The notes under the pieces were generated by a model. That model worked only from the letters and a program-made list of their open reading frames with translations, was not told the origin of the DNA and searched no databases. Below, one piece after another: positions 11,725-21,679 of a DNA stretch of 64,000 nucleotides. The number at the start of each line of letters is the position of its first letter. Positions within the stretch are counted from its first letter, which is position 1. This DNA comes from Athripsodes cinereus (taxonomy: Eukaryota > Arthropoda > Insecta > Trichoptera > Leptoceridae), in NCBI GenBank assembly GCA_947579605.1, contig OX388310.1, positions 6,137,557-6,201,556 on the forward strand, given 5' to 3'. Made by a program: the position numbers and the translations under genes.

Positions 11725-11985
11725 TGTATATTACATGCAGCTGGGCCCGAATTCAAAATACATTTTAACGTTACGTTTTCGTTCCTACGTTCGACATTGC
11801 GAGCAAGTGTAAATTTCGTAACTAAAATACATAATAGTTACGAAAACTTACACTATGGTGCAACGTTGTCTATATTCGAAAGATAACGACACGAAAACGT
11901 AACGCTAAAATGTGTTTTGACTTGGGCCTTTGGTCTGCTGGCTACCCCATTTGTGGGATATGCCGTGATGATGAAGTAGTCATTA
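11725..11985 (+). repeat. S1 repeat 3' part, split by a MITE
   Basis: S1 words run up to ACATGCAGCTG at 11743, and resume at 11931 with GGTCTGCTGGCTACCCC and ATATGCCGTGATG. The intervening 185 bp is the palindromic element listed next. The split shows that the MITE arrived after this S1 copy. Confidence 0.75.
11744..11928. mobile_element. nested foldback MITE (possibly PIF/Harbinger-like)
   Basis: Terminal inverted repeats of about 37 bp: GGCCCGAATTCAAAATACAT at the left and, reverse-complemented, GGCCCAAGTCAAAACACATT at the right. Inner arms (CGTTACGTTTTCG; GTGTAAATTTCGTAAC) pair too, so nearly all of the 185 bp is palindromic. Flanking CTG and TTG could be a decayed 3-bp target duplication. 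The superfamily guess rests on the GGCCC-type end and is weak. Confidence 0.7.
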
Positions 11986-12069
11986 CAGTATTATTTTGAT
12001 CCGTTTTGATTATCTGATACAAATATTCATATACCGTGGGGCACCTGACATTAAACTGGTCTTCCTTCC

Positions 12070-12285
12070 TTTTTTTTTTGCAAGTTTTCGAGTGTCCTGT
12101 AAAAGGCAGGTGTTCGAAAAAATAAAGACATTTTCAATTCAACGATAGGTAAGTTCATTACCACCCATCCTGAATGTCTAATTATTTGGTTGCCACGGAG
12201 AAAACAGCTTGGAAATTAATAACATGCAACTGATTCGCTGGCTACCCCGCTTGTGGCATATGCCGTGATGGTATAGAATAGAAGT
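12070..12285 (+). repeat. S1 repeat, full-length type copy
   Basis: Best-preserved copy: GAGTGTCCTGTAAAAGGCAG, GTGTTCGAAAAAATAAAGAC, CACCCATCCTGAATGTCTAA, CATGCAACTGATTCGCTGG, CTACCCCGCTTGTGGCATAT and GCCGTGATGGTATAG in order. I see no target duplication. Confidence 0.85.
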
Positions 12286-12464
12286 ATTCATACATCAAAC
12301 TAATACTTCTTCAATATCCATTTGTTTTTCGCAAAATATCTCATCAAAATAAGAGCAACTGTAGAATAATACGCACGAAAATGCTGGATTATATCACATT
12401 CTAACTTCTATGATATTCAAGGATTGCGCCTACTTATACGCACAATGAAATTCACACGAATGTT

Positions 12465-12730
12465 ATTTATTTATTTATTTATTTATTGAAAACAATCAAA
12501 CACCAACAGGCACATCATATACATATAAACACAAAGAATACTACAGAAACAAAGTTTGATACAAAGATGTGCCCTATTACAGGCGTTAATGGTTAATTCC
12601 TGAGTCAGCCGCAGGTCCAGGCAAACCTAGCACCCCAATGCATCCGGAATAGAAACTCAAAGAGTCCCAGTGATGCAAGCATCCAACCGATTAACATCAA
12701 AATGCCAGGAGCAAAACCTACAGCAAACAT
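12465..12730 (-). mobile_element. LINE 3' untranslated end with TAAA tail, minus strand
   Basis: On the minus strand, GCCTGTAATAGGGCACATC and a TATGATGTGCCTGTTGG stretch lead into a tandem AAAT tail at 12466-12486. A tetranucleotide tail after non-coding sequence is typical of insect LINE 3' ends. The coding part is not recognisable. Confidence 0.5.
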
Positions 12731-12739
12731 CAGATGTAC

Positions 12740-13310
12740 ATTAAAGTTATGATCATAGTTTACCATTGAAATGTGCGTTCGACCTTATTCTATATATTTA
12801 GTCCCTGTCTAGGTCTCTAGGTTATCATTTAAACCGTATCGTAACATTCAATCCATAGGTTGAGGTAATTATGTTATAATCTAACTGATAAACATAGATT
12901 AAATGTTTTATTATGGAACTCACTAACCATCACCCAGTAATGAAGATGAATGACGAAGATTATTATCTAGACGATAATTATTAGTACCGTAAACTAGAGA
13001 CGAAACGGCTGATAACAATTTAACCGGATGAGGTATTTCAGGCAAGATTTTAAACCGTAGATCCAGCGGCCGGATATTCGACCACCGAACCGTCATGTCG
13101 TGACGTGTTGTGACAAAGATCTATAGTCTCCTAACAAAAGAGAGACGACAGTTTTGATTAGACCATGAGAATATGTAATAATGGATGGCCAAAAAGACGA
13201 TGAACTAGACGTCTATCTTTCATAATTCATTGTTCCTATGACAATGATATCAGAATCACAGTATTTGTATCGTGAAATGAGTCGAGTTTTCGGAAACTCG
13301 TGCGTACTCA
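12740..13310. other. no gene seen
   Basis: Sequence of slightly higher complexity than the surroundings but without a motif or repeat relationship that I can identify. Confidence 0.4.
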
Positions 13311-13314
13311 CATC

Positions 13315-13405
13315 CCTTCTTTCAGACAGATAGGTACAATATCTTCTTCATCATCGTTTTATGATCTTTGCGTTTTCCATGTCTAAACCATCGTAACTTT
13401 TTTAC
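13315..13405 (-). mobile_element. degraded LINE fragment, minus strand
   Basis: The minus strand reads LRWFRHGKRKDH and then KKILYLSV before a stop. This is the LINE motif (RWFGHV.RM...) that precedes the RRGVKK region of family H. It is short and decayed. Confidence 0.4.
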
Positions 13406-13944
13406 ACTCATTCTTCTTGCATAACCTTATCTACATAGAAAATTTAATATGTTTTATCGAAAAAACCTTATCTTGCTTTATTGATTCATATATAATAATT
13501 TGTATTGATAACATTTTATTTTAACCATAACTCTTTGCGAAATTTTGAATTAAGTATTATCTGGAGTCCGGTGTGTCAAGCGGGCTGGTGGAATATTGAA
13601 AAATGTGATTAAAACTTAGTGATATATATGTAGTAACTTTAATAATGATAAAGATAATTTTTTAAAGAAAATTAACAGTTTACAAAATTATCAAACATCA
13701 AGCTACCTCACTAGGTGCCCATAGAGAGGTTGTCTCTCCGTGAAATTAAATTATATTTAACTTTACTTATAGCTTAATTAATATTTTAGGCTTTCGAAAG
13801 CTTGGAATATTGATTTAAATTTTGTAATTACCTGCAGTTACCGGATATCCAATTCATCTTTACTTCATAACTCTTGGCATACAAGCTTTATTTAAGCTAG
13901 TACTACATTTGGTATTTTGGTAATATACAAGTTAAATTTAAATA

Positions 13945-14086
13945 TGAAAAGGGTATACTTGTCTGAAAGAAGGGGTGTGAAAAAGCCGAGAACAACGTGA
14001 GTTGATCACGTGGATCAAATTCTCATAGACGGTTTTGTGTTTAGTGAGAGAAATAGATATATAAGAAATTGTATTAATGTAGTAGA
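13945..14086 (+). mobile_element. LINE family H fragment, 5' part of a split copy
   Basis: The plus strand reads VYLSERRGVKK, then VDHVDQILIDGFVFSERN and IRNCINVV, with one stop. It parallels 20180-20340. The frame is cut at 14086 by the LTR and resumes after it at 15215. Removing the LTR and one copy of TAGA restores the LINE alignment in frame, which fixes the insertion point. Confidence 0.7.
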
Positions 14087-14231
14087 TGTGACAGATTAAT
14101 TCACATTAAAATTGTTAGGAATATGAATTTTGAATGTTTGCAACATTGCGGAAAGGAAGTGTGGAGAGTAAAGTTTTGTTCACCCACAGGTCGCCTATGA
14201 AATTTGCAACAATGTCATTCTTCAGCGGAGT

Positions 14232-14240
14232 TATAAAAAG
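14232..14240 (+). promoter_or_regulatory. TATA box of LTR promoter
   Basis: TATAAAAAG about 145 bp into the LTR, preserved in all three LTR copies (16713-16721; 3015-3023 on the minus strand). Position and conservation fit the RNA polymerase II promoter of an LTR. Transcription is inferred only. Confidence 0.5.
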
Positions 14241-14530
14241 TACCGCACGTCGTTTGAAATTTCTCTTACGATACGACAACTCGACATGTAAAAATCAAAT
14301 TAGTTTTGTGTAATATATAAAAAAAAAGTTTATTTTAATTCATAATGGATGTTAAAGATATTCATTCGATTTTTATATATAATGTTATAACAGTGAATTA
14401 GTGATTAATCCGCCATTAAGGTAGGTAAAACGTTGTCGAATTATTTAATTAGTCAATTGTATAATTGAATGATGAATGGAATATTCTTTTAATTCTGAAT
14501 TTCTATTTTAATCAGATGCGGTCCTAGCTA

Positions 14531-14600
14531 CGAGTTCCTAGTTCCGAGCTCCTAGTTCCGAGTTCCTAGTTACGAGTTCATAATTCCGAGTTCTTATTTC
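14531..14600 (+). repeat. 14-bp minisatellite inside LTR (5 units)
   Basis: Five adjacent 14-bp units: CGAGTTCCTAGTTC, CGAGCTCCTAGTTC, CGAGTTCCTAGTTA, CGAGTTCATAATTC and CGAGTTCTTATTTC. Matching arrays lie at 17012-17081 and, inverted, at about 2655-2725. The array belongs to the LTR rather than being a local expansion. Confidence 0.85.
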
Positions 14601-15214
14601 ATAGTTTCTGATTTCCACTTAGAATAAAATTCTAAGTCGGATACAAGACATGGATTCTTTATAGATTGTGGAATCACATTAATTACATGTGTATTGGACT
14701 ACATGAAGCTATACTATGTTGGAAGAAATGTTGAGATCGATACTGTGTATTCTGTGTGGATGAAGAAGTCTTGAGTTGTGTCTGGGAGGATGAAGAGAGA
14801 CTACAATTAAAGATAAATATGGGATTGATGTCTGGAAAGGATCCCCACAGAAGGAATTTGATCAGGTCGTAATGTAGATTTTAAAATTTATTTTATATTG
14901 TATTCATACGATGTTCCAATGTAGTTGGGTAATTTTAATCTATTCATACAATTTTTTTGTATATGATGCACAACCGATTTGTCTCTTAATTATATATATC
15001 TTATATTTAATTATTAATAAATTGCATTAGAAATATTCATAATATGAAAGTCCAGAATAGTCCATATAGAGTGTTTCGTAGAATATAATTTATGCATTTT
15101 TATGAAGGAATTTCAACCCATGCTCTGGGATAAATATGTAAATTAAGATTCTGTATGGAAGATTCTTACTAATTTTATTTAATCTTTTCTCATGCTCTAC
15201 CAAATAACGCCACA

Positions 15215-15300
15215 TAGAAACAAAATAAATATGTAATAGATATAGATGACATTCCGTTCTCTCTGCCTACCCTAATTGTAATACGGCGCGGCGTGAAGGT
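15215..15300 (+). mobile_element. LINE family H fragment, 3' part of split copy
   Basis: Continues the frame broken at 14086: ICNRYR, stop, HSVLSAYPNCNTA, matching the CEDRSNWRSVISAYS block at 43890-43975. Two stops lie within it. Its presence directly after the second TAGA shows what the LTR inserted into. Confidence 0.7.
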
Positions 15301-15635
15301 ATTGAAGTCATAGATGCAGAAATGAAACGTAAATGTAAGCATGTAGTGACAGATTTCAACCCTTACCAAATAATATTCCGAACCCTTTTTAGAAGAGAGA
15401 ACGTGAAGAAAATAGCAAGCAAACAAACAGGTCAAACAGGAATGTACGTTTTTGTTGTGAGAAGAATTTAGTTTTTAGTATAAAGTAAATTTAATAAACA
15501 TTATTGTTAGTGAACAAATTATTTCAATTTGCTTTGCTATTTATGTAAAATACGCAAAATATCTTCTTTGGGTTGCGGAAACTGTCTAGAAAAAAAAAGA
15601 CATAATGGAATTATTACTCCGTGGATTTTTGGAAG

Positions 15636-16566
15636 AGAAACAATGCTACAAAGCAATTTAAAAAAATATAAAAATATAATAAAATATAATAATTTGTATA
15701 GATTCATGGTGATATTTGGATTTCCAAGGAAAATCAAAAATGCAAATGTCATGAAAATTGTGGAATGGTTGTGAAATTGTCACACATTGTTGTTATTGTT
15801 ATTATATGTACTTTTGTTTTGAAAAGGTATTTATGATCAAATATATTAATGTTAAGTAAATATACTTTATTAAAATATAAGTTTGAATATATAAATTGTA
15901 ATATATAAATATGAGTAAATATTTTATTAATAGATAAAATTTATGATGTCTTTATAATGCTTTTTAAGTCAAATACTTTTACAAGTGGAAAGTAAATTTG
16001 TGTCTGGTTTGTAAAATATACACAATAAAGACTTCTCATAAAATGATTTTGTAAATAAAAAGGAATATTGATAGTTTAAAAAAAAAAAAATATTGGATTA
16101 TTTAATCGTTAAAAGCTTTTATTACATATAAAAAAAAAAAAAATTAGTAATTTAATTTGGTGTTGAATATTTGATATCAGATTTAATATTGTACATTAAA
16201 ATCTGCTGATGTATATATATTGTAGTTTTATCATATAATTGTACACTAAAGGAATAACGTGAGAACACACTGTTTTTTTTTTATTTTATTAATTTTTTTA
16301 TATATACTCGTAGGGTGTAGAGTTTTCTATATTTGGCATTAACCCTATTGTGAAAATTAATTCTTATTTTCAAATTTTTCACAGTTAAATTAATGAAACA
16401 TAGATGGCGTCCATAATTTATTTAACAGCTGAGGGCCAGTGTGTTGTCATAAATTTCCTTAATTTTAAGTTGTTTAGAGTTGGAACATAGTATGAATTAT
16501 AATTTTATATGGGTATTTAAAAAAAAAATTATTCAATTTTTTTTTTATCCGGGGAAAGGGGTATTA
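15636..16566. other. spacer between the duplicated blocks
   Basis: 931 bp of AT-rich sequence with long A runs near 16080 and 16130. An 81-codon plus-strand frame starting in the duplicated block (15529-15774; begins MLCYLCKIRK) continues into it but has no recognised domain. No retrotransposon coding sequence is seen, so the two LTRs with this spacer do not form an ordinary full-length element. Confidence 0.6.
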
Positions 16567-16567
16567 A

Positions 16568-17695
16568 TGTGACAGATTAATTCACATTAAAATTGTTAGG
16601 AATATGAATTTTGAATGTTTGCAACATTGCGGAAAGGAAGTGTGGAGAGTAAAGTTTTGTTCACCCACAGGTCGCCTATGAAATTTGCAACAATGTCATT
16701 CTTCAGCGGAGTTATAAAAAGTACCGCACGTCGTTTGAAATTTCTCTTACGATACGACAACTCGACATGTAAAAATCAAATTAGTTTTGTGTAATATATA
16801 AAAAAAAAGTTTATTTTAATTCATAATGGATGTTAAAGATATTCATTCGATTTTTATATATAATGTTATAACAGTGAATTAGTGATTAATCCGCCATTAA
16901 GGTAGGTAAAACGTTGTCGAATTATTTAATTAGTCAATTGTATAATTGAATGATGAATGGAATATTCTTTTAATTCTGAATTTCTATTTTAATCAGATGC
17001 GGTCCTAGCTACGAGTTCCTAGTTCCGAGCTCCTAGTTCCGAGTTCCTAGTTACGAGTTCATAATTCCGAGTTCTTATTTCATAGTTTCTGATTTCCACT
17101 TAGAATAAAATTCTAAGTCGGATACAAGACATGGATTCTTTATAGATTGTGGAATCACATTAATTACATGTGTATTGGACTACATGAAGCTATACTATGT
17201 TGGAAGAAATGTTGAGATCGATACTGTGTATTCTGTGTGGATGAAGAAGTCTTGAGTTGTGTCTGGGAGGATGAAGAGAGACTACAATTAAAGATAAATA
17301 TGGGATTGATGTCTGGAAAGGATCCCCACAGAAGGAATTTGATCAGGTCGTAATGTAGATTTTAAAATTTATTTTATATTGTATTCATACGATGTTCCAA
17401 TGTAGTTGGGTAATTTTAATCTATTCATACAATTTTTTTGTATATGATGCACAACCGATTTGTCTCTTAATTATATATATCTTATATTTAATTATTAATA
17501 AATTGCATTAGAAATATTCATAATATGAAAGTCCAGAATAGTCCATATAGAGTGTTTCGTAGAATATAATTTATGCATTTTTATGAAGGAATTTCAACCC
17601 ATGCTCTGGGATAAATATGTAAATTAAGATTCTGTATGGAAGATTCTTACTAATTTTATTTAATCTTTTCTCATGCTCTACCAAATAACGCCACA
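16568..17695 (+). mobile_element. second LTR copy within the duplicated block
   Basis: Same 1,128 bp as 14087-15214, including the TATA box and 14-bp array. TAGA follows at 17696 but TTAA precedes it, so it did not arise by its own integration here. It came with the duplicated block, or the block was copied onto a pre-existing LTR. Confidence 0.8.
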
Positions 17696-17790
17696 TAGAA
17701 ACAAAATAAATATGTAATAGATATAGATGACATTCCGTTCTCTCTGCCTACCCTAATTGTAATACGGCGCGGCGTGAAGGTATTGAAGTC
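17696..17790 (+). mobile_element. LINE family H 3' part, duplicated copy
   Basis: Identical to 15215-15309. Without the upstream LINE part of 13945-14086 this fragment is orphaned, confirming the direction of the duplication. Confidence 0.7.
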
Positions 17791-18112
17791 ATAGATGCAG
17801 AAATGAAACGTAAATGTAAGCATGTAGTGACAGATTTCAACCCTTACCAAATAATATTCCGAACCCTTTTTAGAAGAGAGAACGTGAAGAAAATAGCAAG
17901 CAAACAAACAGGTCAAACAGGAATGTACGTTTTTGTTGTGAGAAGAATTTAGTTTTTAGTATAAAGTAAATTTAATAAACATTATTGTTAGTGAACAAAT
18001 TATTTCAATTTGCTTTGCTATTTATGTAAAATACGCAAAATATCTTCTTTGGGTTGCGGAAACTGTCTAGAAAAAAAAAGACATAATGGAATTATTACTC
18101 CGTGGATTTTTG

Positions 18113-18235
18113 GAAGTTTTCGAATGTCCTGTTAAAGGCAGTTATTCGTATAACCTCACGTATAAGACAATTACCATATACCTACGATTCAGCCATGAAG
18201 CATGCCACCCGTCCTGAATGTCTCAATTTGAATGG
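18113..18235 (+). repeat. S1 repeat, 5' half
   Basis: AGTTTTCGAATGTCCTG, TTAAAGGCAG, CTCACGTATAAG, AGCATGCCACCCGTCCTGAA and TGTCTCAATTT follow S1 order. It stops before the CTGGCTACCCC part. It begins exactly where the duplicated block ends. Confidence 0.75.
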
Positions 18236-18349
18236 CACTTATAAAACGCAACTTCCATTTTATATTTAGAAGAAAACACAATATTGGTTTTAGTTTTAAT
18301 TTTTTTTTTAATTTTTGACTTAAAAATTCATTGTCAAACTTCCAACTTC

Positions 18350-18600
18350 AAAAAAAATCTAATTTGACAATGACTTTAAAAGTCGAAACCAGGTCACTAT
18401 ATAATTAAATATTAAGTAAAACTAGAGCCAATTGTTTTTTCTTCCATATATAAAATTATCAATTATACAATTCAATGCGCTGAGGGCGGGTTTAACGCTA
18501 GATTGCGTTATATTCTAATTGACCCGGTCTTATTAATGTTAAAAATAACATATTTTGAAGTACTCCAGGTTAATCATTCCAATTGGTCACATTCATCCAT
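18350..18600 (+). repeat. dispersed repeat family D, copy 1 (internally altered)
   Basis: TTGACAATGACTTTAAAAGT and GAAACCAGGTC at the left, ACATATTTTGAAGTACTCCA and AATCATTCCAATTGGTCACA at the right match copies near 19390, 24594 (inverted), 42520 and 52970. The middle differs, so part has been replaced or deleted. Confidence 0.55.
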
Positions 18601-20024
18601 AGTCAACAACGTCCATTTTTTGCTTGCATACCTACATGGACGGAAGAGGAGCAAGCGAGGAGCGTTTTGTCCTAAGAGGAGCGTTGAGGGCGATGAATGA
18701 ATGAATGAAAGAAATTTAACATTTAAGATAATTTTATTTTTATTTAATATTTTGTTTCATTAACAAGTGTCGGTACCAGAATGGTATTGTAACAATAAAA
18801 TTTAAAATCGAAATTCATAATTTAAGTTTCTTTTGACAGTTTGCTTACTTTTAAATACTAAAATAAATTAAAGAAACCTTGAAGGAAAGTTATTAAAAAA
18901 TAATAATTTGAATAAATATATGTATGCGCCCTAGTGGTTATTTTCACAAAACGGCGCAAAATAAGTTGACCAGAATATTATTATTATTGTGCACAAACAT
19001 ATTTGCCATTATCTGAAAAAGTGCAGATAAGCTTGAAGGTATGTATTCCAAGTTCATTTAATAATACGAGCCTTTCTATTCGAGAATATGGGTTTATGTC
19101 TACCTCCAATCCAATACAATATTCTACCCGTGCAGGATATTGAATAGATACAGACACAATACATACAAATAGTTTGTGACCCGGCAGGAAATTGCACTCG
19201 GGTTCCATTTATATCAGAATCTATTCTTGGAAGATCACAACAATTCAGTACTTGTATACATAGTTAGTTGAAAAATTGTTTGGTACAAAAAAAATATGTC
19301 GGTATAAGAAATAATAATATTTCGAATACAGAAAATATATTATATTATTCAGAATAGATGTATTATGTCCACTATCGATTTTGAAATGAGTTAGAAGGTC
19401 CAGTTTCGAAACCAACCTTGAATTTTTAACGTTATTTTTAACTTATGTTATGAATTTTTTGACACGATTGGATGTCGGGAACTGGATTTTTAACTTACTA
19501 GAAGTGTAGATGTCAAACATATTTTGAACTACTCCAGATAAATCATTCCAATTGATCACACTCATCCATAGTCAAGCTATTTGAATAAGTATTAACTAGG
19601 TAGGTACCTATGTTGTATATGATACACATACATAATGTGAACTTCCTTAAGGAGTGCACAACACAGAGTTTCGACGCTAAGCGTCGAAAGGGCGCATACA
19701 TATATTTATTCAAATTATTATTTTTTAATAACTTTCCTTCAAGGTTTCTTTAATTTATTTTAGTATTTAAAAGTGAGCAAAATGTCAAAAGAAACTTAAA
19801 TTATGAAGATCGATTTTAAATTTTATTGTTACAATACCATTCTGGTATGAAACTTGTTAATGAAACAAAATATTAAATAAAAATAAAATTATCTTAAATG
19901 TTAAATTAATTCTTTCATTCATTCATTCATCGTCCTCAACGCTCCTCTTGGGACAAAACGCTCCTCGCTTGCTCCTATCCCGTCCATGTATGCAAGCAAA
20001 AATGGACGTTGTTGACTAAGGATG
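18594..20024. mobile_element. long inverted-repeat element, arms about 340 bp
   Basis: Left arm 18594-18932 and right arm 19688-20024 are reverse complements along their length. Shared words include TAGTCAACAACGTCCATTTT, GGAGCAAGCGAGGAGCG, ACCAGAATGGTATTGTAACA and AACCTTGAAGGAAAGTTATT. Both arms carry CTAAGAGGAGCGTTGAGG-type sequence plus TGAA repeats, like the LINE 3' end at about 39765-39790. The 755-bp centre holds a family D copy and a palindrome (TTTCGACGCT/AGCGTCGAAA, 19664-19684) next to the right arm. No transposase frame is present. It is either a non-autonomous foldback transposon or two opposed insertions of one repeat. Confidence 0.7.
19390..19580 (+). repeat. dispersed repeat family D, copy 2
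   Basis: Contains TTATGTTATGAATTTTTTGA, GATTGGATGTCGGGAACTGG, ACTAGAAGTGTAGATGTC and CTCATCCATAGTCAAG. Its last words coincide with the outer end of the inverted-repeat element, suggesting that D and that element are related. Confidence 0.65.
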
Positions 20025-20410
20025 AAAGTGGAATGAATGCCCTAGAGATGTGATTACTGAGAAGAATGGTTGGTAAAACTTTGCATACTAAAGTAATGAA
20101 TTAATATATTAGAAGAATGAGCGGATGCAAGAGGATTGTTGTGGAAAGAATGCAAATGAATGAAACGGTGCAATAGATATAATTATCTAAAAGAGGCGGT
20201 GTGAAAAAACGTGGGTATCCGAGAACCACATGGCTTGATCACGTGGATCAGATTCTCAAGGATGGTCATGTTTTGAGTAAGAGAAATCAACGTGCATGTA
20301 TGAGAAATTGAATGAATATAGAAGAAGCGATAGAAGTATGTAGAAATATTACTATGTAGGTACATATATGACGTCCTTTCTCTCTACCTTTCTTGGGATA
20401 CCTCATGAGG
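20025..20410 (+). mobile_element. LINE family H C-terminal fragment
   Basis: One plus-strand frame with several stops reads LLRRMVGKTLH, RIVVERMQMN, KKRGYPRTTWLDHVDQIL, KDGHVLSKRNQRACMRN and NIEEAIEVCRN. A decayed FSLY stretch and a TATGGTATAG end follow. It is the longest of the family H copies and serves as a guide for the others. It begins immediately after the right arm of the inverted-repeat element. Confidence 0.7.
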
Positions 20411-21190
20411 TATGGTATAGTTTAGTAATATTTCTATTGGAAATCCACGAAGCACAAGAATCTGCTCTGCTCAGAACAATTATGTGCTTTCTGAGCCAAA
20501 CTACTTTTCTACTACAATTCCAAATCGATTTCTAATCTAATAGTATAGTTGACATAGGAACATTGTGTTATGAATAAATTTTGTCCGAGCAGGTGAGCGA
20601 AAAACAATAATTTAGCCGGCAATGTTCTTAAAAAATGACCATTCACCGCTTAGTCCATAATGACTAGAAAAGTGCATAAAAAATAATATTTGTTTATTTA
20701 TAATATGACTATACATATATACTGGGGAGTGAGTGATAGGATAAATAAATAATAATTCAAACGTTCTTTTTTGCGGGGTAAGCAGAATAAATCGAGCTCT
20801 CCTGTCCTAAATATTAAAATATCCATCAATCGAAAATTTAATTTTGACATGAGTCAAAGATAATTTACATCTATGAAATTAATATTTTATGCATTTGGTC
20901 CCAAAGAATACGTTAGTTTATTGGTATTTTATTCTTCCTTAGAGAAAAACGTACTTGAAAAAGAAATAAGTTTGACATTCTAGTGGAAGCCGGTCCACTA
21001 TTTACCGACAAAGTTATGAATATTTTATAAAAACTTTGAATAAACTTGCGTAAAAGTGGCTTTAGTAACTTTTACACAATAAATAATTGTGTAGTAATGA
21101 AACAAGTAGTGGTTTATCCGAATAGTTGAACACCTTGGAAACAGCCGGATATTGGGCCATTATGTCGGATTCACTACGATTAGGAGAATA
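20411..21190. other. no gene seen
   Basis: AT-rich sequence without recognisable coding or repeat content. Confidence 0.45.
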
Positions 21191-21199
21191 GCAGAAAGA

Positions 21200-21670
21200 A
21201 GGGATGAATGGAGAAGAAAATCCAAACTCGTTGCAGACCAATCCAATGGATTGTAACTCACTATACAAATTATTATGTCGTGATAAGTTTAGAGCACATT
21301 ATAATGTCAGCAAGAGTGAAAGCGGACGGTTGGCGGCCTTTGAAATGTGGTGCTACAGACGCATGCTTAAGATCCATTGGTCAGAGCACGTCGGAAACGA
21401 AGAAGTATTAGAAGTAGTAACAACGAGCTAACTGGATTGGCCACAACATCAGGCACCCAGGACTACTCATCGCCATAGCGGAGGGTAAGACCGAGGGGAC
21501 AAATGGCAGAGGCCGACCAAGAGACGCATATATGGACCAACTGAAGAGGGACATGAACTGTGGCTCATTCGTAGAGCTGAAAAGACTGGCTGAGGATAGA
21601 GACGAATGGAGAAGAAAAACCAAACTCGTTGCAGACCAATCCAATGGATTGTAACTCATTATATAGGTAT
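21200..21670 (+). mobile_element. two LINE 3' ends, head to tail
   Basis: 21204-21265 encodes EWRRKSKLVADQSNGL and a stop. 21292-21660 encodes SESGRLAAFEMWCYRRMLKI, then after a frame break GRGRPRDAYMDQLKRDMNC and again EWRRKTKLVADQSNGL and stop. The first is therefore a short extra copy of the 3' terminus lying directly upstream of a longer C-terminal fragment of the same non-LTR family. The order of motifs (FEMWCYRRMLKI, then GRGRPRD, then WRR) is that of LINE proteins. Confidence 0.7.
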
Positions 21671-21679
21671 ATATATATG

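Larger units (their letters stand above)
14087..15214 (+). mobile_element. solo LTR, 1,128 bp, with TAGA target duplication
   Basis: Starts TGTGACAG and ends GCCACA. It is flanked by TAGA at 14083-14086 and 15215-15218, a 4-bp duplication usual for Ty3/gypsy-like integration. A TATAAAAAG box is at 14232-14240. No internal retrotransposon sequence follows; the right flank is the rest of the interrupted LINE. The copy at 2064-3169 differs at a few percent of positions and has a primer-site-like sequence beside it. It is not a LINE or foldback element because the ends are TG...CA with no long inverted repeat. No protein of the parent element is present in the window. Confidence 0.8.
14086..15635 (+). 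repeat. 1,550-bp duplicated block, copy 1
   Basis: Identical by eye, with no net indel, to 16567-18116 at a constant offset of 2,481 bp. It comprises the whole LTR, the LINE H tail and about 335 bp of following sequence. The left boundary falls at the LTR start. The right boundary is GTGGATTTTTGGAAG, after which the copies diverge completely. Confidence 0.9.
16567..18116 (+). repeat. 1,550-bp duplicated block, copy 2
   Basis: Repeats 14086-15635 without a difference that I could find. The left flank is GGGGTATTAA rather than TAGTAGA, so the LTR target duplication is missing on this side. The right flank runs straight into an S1 repeat at about 18113. Confidence 0.9.

Noticed and set aside
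15190..15435. 81-codon minus-strand frame repeated identically at 17671-17916
   Set aside because: Identity is explained by the 1,550-bp duplication, and the region overlaps the plus-strand LINE tail and LTR end.
14087..17695. A full-length LTR retrotransposon formed by the two LTR copies
   Set aside because: The 1,353 bp between them start with the interrupted LINE, not a primer site, and contain no gag or pol; the TAGA flanks show that copy 1 is a solo LTR.
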